NCBI GenBank assembly: GCA_022708765.1
Contig: JAKIYB010000036.1
Span: 1 to 16,265, forward strand
Reading direction: 5' to 3'
DNA from: Armatimonadota bacterium
GTDB lineage: Bacteria; Armatimonadota; Hebobacteria; CAIYQO01
Length of the DNA stretch: 16,265 nt
The notes beneath the pieces were generated by a model. It was not told the DNA's origin. It saw nothing but the letters and a program-made list of their open reading frames with translations, and searched no databases. The stretch's first letter is position 1; each line of letters opens with the position of its first letter. A program made the position numbers and the translations under genes. This document shows, one piece after another, positions 1 to 6,500 of this stretch.

Positions 1-1
1 G

Positions 2-547
2 CTGGTGAAGATCTGGGATTTCCTGGCCGCCACCCCCACGAGCACCATCCTCGGCCCGCCGAGCACGCACGAGGGGAATGTCACCGGCGCCGCGTATACG
101 CTGGACGGCAGCAAGATCGTCACCATCGGCAGCGACTCGGTCATCAAAGTCTGGAACACGGCCGGCGACAATCTGCTGACCACGGATAACCTGGGCAGTT
201 CGCTCACCGCCATGGCGCTGTCGCCGGACGGCACGCTGGTCGCCGCCGGCAATAGCGCCGGCGTGACCAAGCTCTTCAGCACGGCGACGGGCGCCGAAGT
301 GCGCGCGATGACGGGCGCGTTCTCCAGCAATGTCAACGAACTGACCTTCACCCCCGATGGCGCCTACCTGATCGGCGTGGGATTGATGGATTACATCGTG
401 CTTTGGGACGTGGCCACGGGCGCGGTGGCCGGGTCGGCGACAAAGGCTTGCACGATTCCAGCCGCGGTGGCGCTGGCACGCGGTTCCTCCACCATGGTGG
501 TGGGCGGCGATGACGGCGTCGGCGCGTGGACGCTGACGCTGGGCGTG
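2..547 (+). repeat. WD40-type blades, end of an N-terminal propeller
   Basis: Encodes about 181 residues with WD40-like blade ends: VKIWDF, IKVWNT, TKLFST and IVLWDV, each preceded by a strand such as ALSPDGTLVAAG or TFTPDGAYLIGVG. About four blade equivalents are visible, so the rest of this propeller lies to the left of the window. These blades differ from the later GDTN-type blades of the same protein, so the gene joins two propeller classes. WD40 propellers generally act as protein interaction platforms; no partner can be named here. Confidence 0.8.
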
Positions 548-3500
548 CCGCGGGCCGACCTGTCGGCGCGCTCCTCCGAGGACGCCGGCTATACCGGCAC
601 GGGTATCGTGAACGACACCGGCGCGGGCCAGATCGTCACCGAACAGGCCAGCGCCGACATTCCGGCGACCTACTACGTCAAGGCGGCGAATAACTATTAC
701 GAGAATGACACCTACACGCTGCAGGGCCCGGCGGGCGGCGACGGGTGGACGGTGGCCTATTACGACGGCAACGACACGAATATCACCGATGATATTGTCA
801 ACGGGGCGTGGATGACCGGCCTGCTGGAGCCGGGCCTGACGAAGGAAATCCGCGTGGTCGTAACCCCGGACAACACCGTGGTCGGCCTGACAAAGTCGCT
901 GGCCATCACCGCCACCTCGCAATTGGATCCCACGGCGGAGGACGTGGTCAAGCTGAACACCATCAGTCCTGTCGGCCCGGGGGCCACGACGCGGGTGAGC
1001 ATTCATACCGACGGCAGCGAGGGCGATGCGGACAGCCAGTATCCGGCGGTGAATACCGACGGCACGCGGGTGGCTTTCCAGAGCGACGCGGCGACGCTGG
1101 TGGATGACGACACGAACGGCATGCGCGATATTTTCGTGCGCAAGCGCGACACCGGCGAGACGGTGCGGGTGAGCCTGGGCGCCGGCGGCATACAGGCGAA
1201 CGGCGACAGTTGGGCGCCGGCCATCAACGGTGACGGCACGGTGGTGGCTTTCGTCTCCGACGCGACGAACCTGGCCGCGAACGATACGAATATCACGTCC
1301 GATATCTTCGTGCGCGACACGGCGGCGGGCGTCACCGAGCGGGTGAGCGTAACCGCGCAGGGCGAAGAGGCGAACGGCCCCAGCTACAGCCCGGCCATCA
1401 GCGCCGATGGCAGCCTGGTGGTCTTCATCTCGGAGGCGGACAACCTGGTGGCGGGCGACACGAACGCGTGCGCCGACGTCTTCCTGTACGACCGGGCGCT
1501 GGACACCATCACCCGGGTGAGCGTGAACAGCCAGGGCGCGCAGGCGAACGCCGCCTGCCGCGACGCGGAGATCAGCGCGGACGGCATGACGGTGGCGTTC
1601 TCCTCGCTGGCGAGCAATCTGGCGACGGGCGATGCGAATGACACCTACGACATTTTCGTGGTGACGCCGGGCACCGGCGCGGTGACCTGCGCCAGCCGGT
1701 CCATGGAAGGCGCGTTCGGCGATGACGGCAGCTTCCTGCCGAAGCTGAACGCCGATGGCCGGTACGTGGCCTTCACCACCCGCGCGACGAATCTGCTGCT
1801 CGCGCTGGGCGGCGGCGGCGATACCAATGGCAAGCAGGACGTCTACCTCTGCGATTTGCAGGGGCTCTTCGGGCCGACGTTGACGCTGGTAAGCACGACG
1901 GCGCTGGAACAGGGCAACGGCGACAGCGGGCAGTTCGGCCTGGATATCGCGCAGGACGGCGACACGGTCTACGTGGCCTTCGAATCCACCGCGCGCAACC
2001 TGCTGGGCGTGGATAACGATACCAATAACAAGGGCGACATTTTCCTGTGGGCGCAGGGCGGCAGCCTCAGCCGGCAGAGCGTCTCCACGCTGGGCGATCA
2101 GGCGAACGAAGTGAGCCGCCACCCCGCCATTAGCGGCGACGCGAGCATCATCGGCTTCGACTCCCGCGCCTCCAACCTGGTCGCCGACGATACCAACGAA
2201 GCGTATGATGTCTTCGTCCATGTGCGCGGCGAAGCGTGGCAGCCGGACCTGCTCATCTCCTCCAGCCTGCTGCCGGAGACTTTCACCGGAGAGAATGTCT
2301 TCACGCTCAACGCCGAGCAAACCCTCGACGTGGCGGTGAAGACGGCTGTTGAAGCGACCTACTATGTGAAGCTCAAGAACAGCGCGCTGAACCCGCTGGG
2401 CAGCTTCACGCTGAAAGCGCCGGCGGCCGATCCGGCGACGGGGTGGACGCTGAAGTACGAGGACGGCGGCGTCAACGTGACGGCGGCCATCACGGGTGCG
2501 GGCTGGCCGATCAACGACATGGCGCCGGGCGATGAGAAGACCATCGTGGTGAAGGCGAAAACCTACGCCTCCTCGCCGGAAGCGGAGCCGCTGACGGTGC
2601 AGATGACCGCCACCTCGGTGGACGACGTGAGCCGCCGCGACGTGGTGCAGGCAGTGCTGCGCTTGAGTCCGTACCAGACGATTATGGCAAGCGTGAACTC
2701 GTCCGGCGGGGGTATTAGCGGCGATGACGTGGGCTTCAGCGCCAACGGGCGGTACGTGTGCTTTGTGTCGAGTGGCATCCAGGTACATGACCGCCTGACG
2801 GGCATTACCGCGCGTGTGGATGTAGCCAGTGATGGCACGCCAGCCAATAATAATGGCTCGGACGAAGATATTAGCGGCGATGGCCGTTATGTCATCTTCA
2901 ACTCTACCGCCACGAACCTGGTGGCGGATGACCTCGGCGGCATTCGGCAGATCTTCATGAAAGATCGGCAGACGGGGGTCGTGATTCTGGTCAGCCGCGC
3001 GAACGGCGTCAACGGCGCGCCGGCGGATTCCGGCTGTGACGGCGCGGTTATCAGCCCGAACGGGCGCTACGTGGCGTTCATCTCGGCGGCGAAGAACCTC
3101 GTGACGGTGCCGGATATGTCCGCCAACACCCACGGGCAAGTCTACCTGCGCGACGTGGTGAACGGCACCACGGTGCTGATGAGCCGCAACGGCGCCGGCG
3201 AACCCGCGAACGCCGGTTGCTCCTCGAGTGGCATCAACTCCACGGGGATGTTTGTCACCTGGCGCTCCACCGCGACGAACCTGGTGGACCTGAACAACGA
3301 TGACCAGTACAACGCCACCGACGACGGCAACAGCGCGCAGGACGTCTTCCTGCATGACGTAGCGGGGGGCGTCACCGAACTGATCAGCGTGAAGTACGAC
3401 GGCACGACGTCGGGCGATGCGCAGTCGAGCCGCGACTACCGCTCGCCGGTGAGCGACGACGGCCGCTACGTCGCATTCAGTTCGCTTGCGACGAACTTAA

Positions 3501-6500
3501 TTGATCAGCAGCCGGCTATCGGCGGCAAGCGGCAGATCTTCCTGCGCGATCGGCAGTTGGGAAATACCATCCTGATCAGTCACGGCGCGAACGGCGACCC
3601 GGCGGCGGCGGACTGCGAGCGGCCGACGATTTCGCTAAACGGGCGCTATGTCGGTTTCTCAACCAACGCGGTGTTGCTGCCGTATGACGATAACACGCTG
3701 GACGACGTCTACATCGTTGATCGCGACACTCCCGGCGCGGCTGGACTGGACCTGGTCAGCGTGCCGTACAATTACAACGGCGCCACGCACACGCCGCTGA
3801 GCAATATGAAAGCGCAGGATCCGTTCATCAGCGGCGATGGGCGCTACATCGCCTTCGAAGGCGTGACGCAGGCCGATACCACGAACCTGGTGCCCACGAA
3901 CCCGGGCTATACCGGCACCGGCGGCACGCAGATTTACGTGCGCGACCGCTGGCAGCTCGCGCCGGACCTGATGGTGAAGCTGCAGGGCGGCGCGGACTGG
4001 ACGGGCGAAGGCACGATTGACGCCAACGTGACGCCCGCGCAGACGCTGGCGCCGGCGCAGACGAATCCGGGAGCGACCACCACCTTCGCGCTGCGGCTGG
4101 TGAACAGCGGCACCACGACCGACGACATCGCCGTCACCGGCACCGGCGGCGGGCAGGGGTGGACGGTCCAATATCTGGACGGGAACGAGAACGACGTGAC
4201 CGCCGCGGTGACCGGCGACGGCCTGCTGACGCAGGATATGGCGACGAACGACGTGGTGACGCTGACCTGCGTGGTGATGAGCGACCCCTTCACGCTGACG
4301 GGCAGCCAGCTCGACGTGGTGGTCACGGCCACCTCGCAGCGCAACACCGCCACTCGCGACCGGGTGAAGGCGTCGGCGCGCATCGCCGGCGCGCACAAGG
4401 CGGACCTGCAGATTCGCACCACGGCGGACGAAGCTTTCCTGGGCGACAACGTCTACGACGACGGCACCGAGCAGACGAAAACCCAGGCGGTGCTGGGCGG
4501 GAAAGCCGCGAGTTACGTCGTGCGCATTGAGAACGACGGCGGCAGCGGCGATGACTCGTACAAGCTCTGGGCACAGCAGCCGGGCGCGGGGTGGACCGCC
4601 ATCTTCCGCTCGCCGGACGGCACGGACATCACCGAGGGGATTACGAATCCGAACGTGGGCTGGACTACCGACGACCTGGCGATGGGCGATTTCGTGGATA
4701 TCCGCGTGACGGTGACGCCGGACCGGTCGCTGGGCGGCGGCGCCTTCGAGCCGATCCTCATCAGCGCGCAGTCCTGGAACGATGGCACCGCGGCTGACGC
4801 GGTCGTCGCGCGGACGCAGGTGGCGGTGCTGCGCCAGCCGGACCTGATTATCACCGCGCCGGGCGCGCAGCCGGTGGGCGATGGCGTGTATGACGACGGC
4901 GCCGCGCAGACGGTGGCCTCGGTGGTGCAGCGCGGCAGCACCGTCTCCTACGCGGTGACGCTGCGGAACGACGGCAACGTGACGGAGAGCCTTCCGGTGC
5001 TGGGCACCGCGAGCGACGCCAACTGGACGATCCTCTACACCGAGACCACCGGCGGCGCGCAGAACGACGTGACGCTGGCGGTGGCGACGGGCGCCTGGCA
5101 GCCGCTGCTCGGCATGGGCGAGTCGGCGACGTTGCGCGTGGACGTGACGCCGCGCCTGGGGATGGCCGTCGGCGTGACGAAGACGGTGACGCTGCAGGCG
5201 GTCTCGCCGGGCGACGCGAAGAAGAAGGACACGGTGGTGGCGGAAGTCACCTCCGCCGTCCGCAAGCCGGACCTGCTCATTCAGGTGGCGGGCGCGCCGC
5301 TTTTCACCGGCGATGACGCATACGCGCCAACCGAGCAGACCGCGGCGCAGAGCGTGGATAACGAGGTTGCGGCGGCGTATCCGGTGAAGCTGCAGAACGA
5401 CGGCAACACCGACGACACCTACACGTTGACGATGCCGGCGGACGCGCAAGGCTGGACGTATCGCCTGTACCTGGGCACGGATACGACCACGAACATCACC
5501 GACGCCGTGCGCGCCGGCACGTGGGAGACGACGCTGGCGGCGGGCGCGGAGCTGGACCTGTTGGTCCATGTCATTCCGGACGCCGCGCTGCTGGGCGGCA
5601 CGCGGGCGACCGGGACGTTGACCGCGGCCTCCACGAACGAGCCGGCCTACACCGACGTGGTGACGATGACTACCACGGTAGCGGAGCGCCACCAGGGCGA
5701 CGCGCTGATTCAGCAAGAGGACGAAGCGGCCTACGTGGGCGATAACCAGTATGCCGGCGTGTCGCAGGTGAAGGCGCTGCCGATCCGCGCCGGCGCGGTG
5801 GCGACCTACCGCGTGAAAGTGGAGAACGACGGCAACGTGGAAGAGACCTTCGCGCTCTTCGGCGACACCGCCGCCGAGGGCTGGATGGTGACCTACACCG
5901 ATGAGGCGACCGGCACGCCCATCACCACGGCGCTGACCGGCGCGGGATTGAGCGTGACGCTGGCGAAGGGCATGTCCGCGACGTATCTCATCACGGTCTC
6001 CGCTGATCCGGAACTGGGCAGCGGCGCGCTGAACGTGACGCGCCTCACCGTGAAGATCGGCAATGTCACCCATGACGTGGTGACGGCGCAGACGCAGTTA
6101 ACGGGCGCAACCGGCCGGGTGAGCGTGGACAGCCTGGGCGCGCAGGGGAACAACGAATCGCCCAGCCTCAACAGCCCGGCGGCCATCAGCGCCGACGGCC
6201 GCTACGTGGTCTTCTCCTCGGATGCCTCGAACCTGGTGGTCGCGGACACGAACAGCAGGGCGGATGTTTTCATACACGACCGGGTGCTGGGCACCACCAC
6301 GCGGGTGAGCGTGAGCTCAGGCGGCGCGCAGGCGAACGGCGCGAGTGACATGCCGGCAATCAGTCCGGATGGCCGTTACGTGGCCTTCCGCTCGGCGGCG
6401 ACGAACCTGGTAGCCGGCGATACGAACAGTAAGAAGGATGTCTTCCTCCATGACCGGGAGACGGGGACGACGATCCGGGTGAGCGTGAAAGGCGCGGCTA

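Noticed and set aside
5..7. GTG at position 5 as the start of the giant gene
   Set aside because: The codon belongs to the conserved LVKIWD blade end, and the frame is open to the window edge. No ribosome binding site can be seen.
3659..6073. An 804-codon open frame on the minus strand
   Set aside because: It lies wholly inside the giant gene and its translation is rich in Arg, His, Gly and Val without domains, as expected from the complement of GC-rich codons. No ribosome binding site or family motif supports it.
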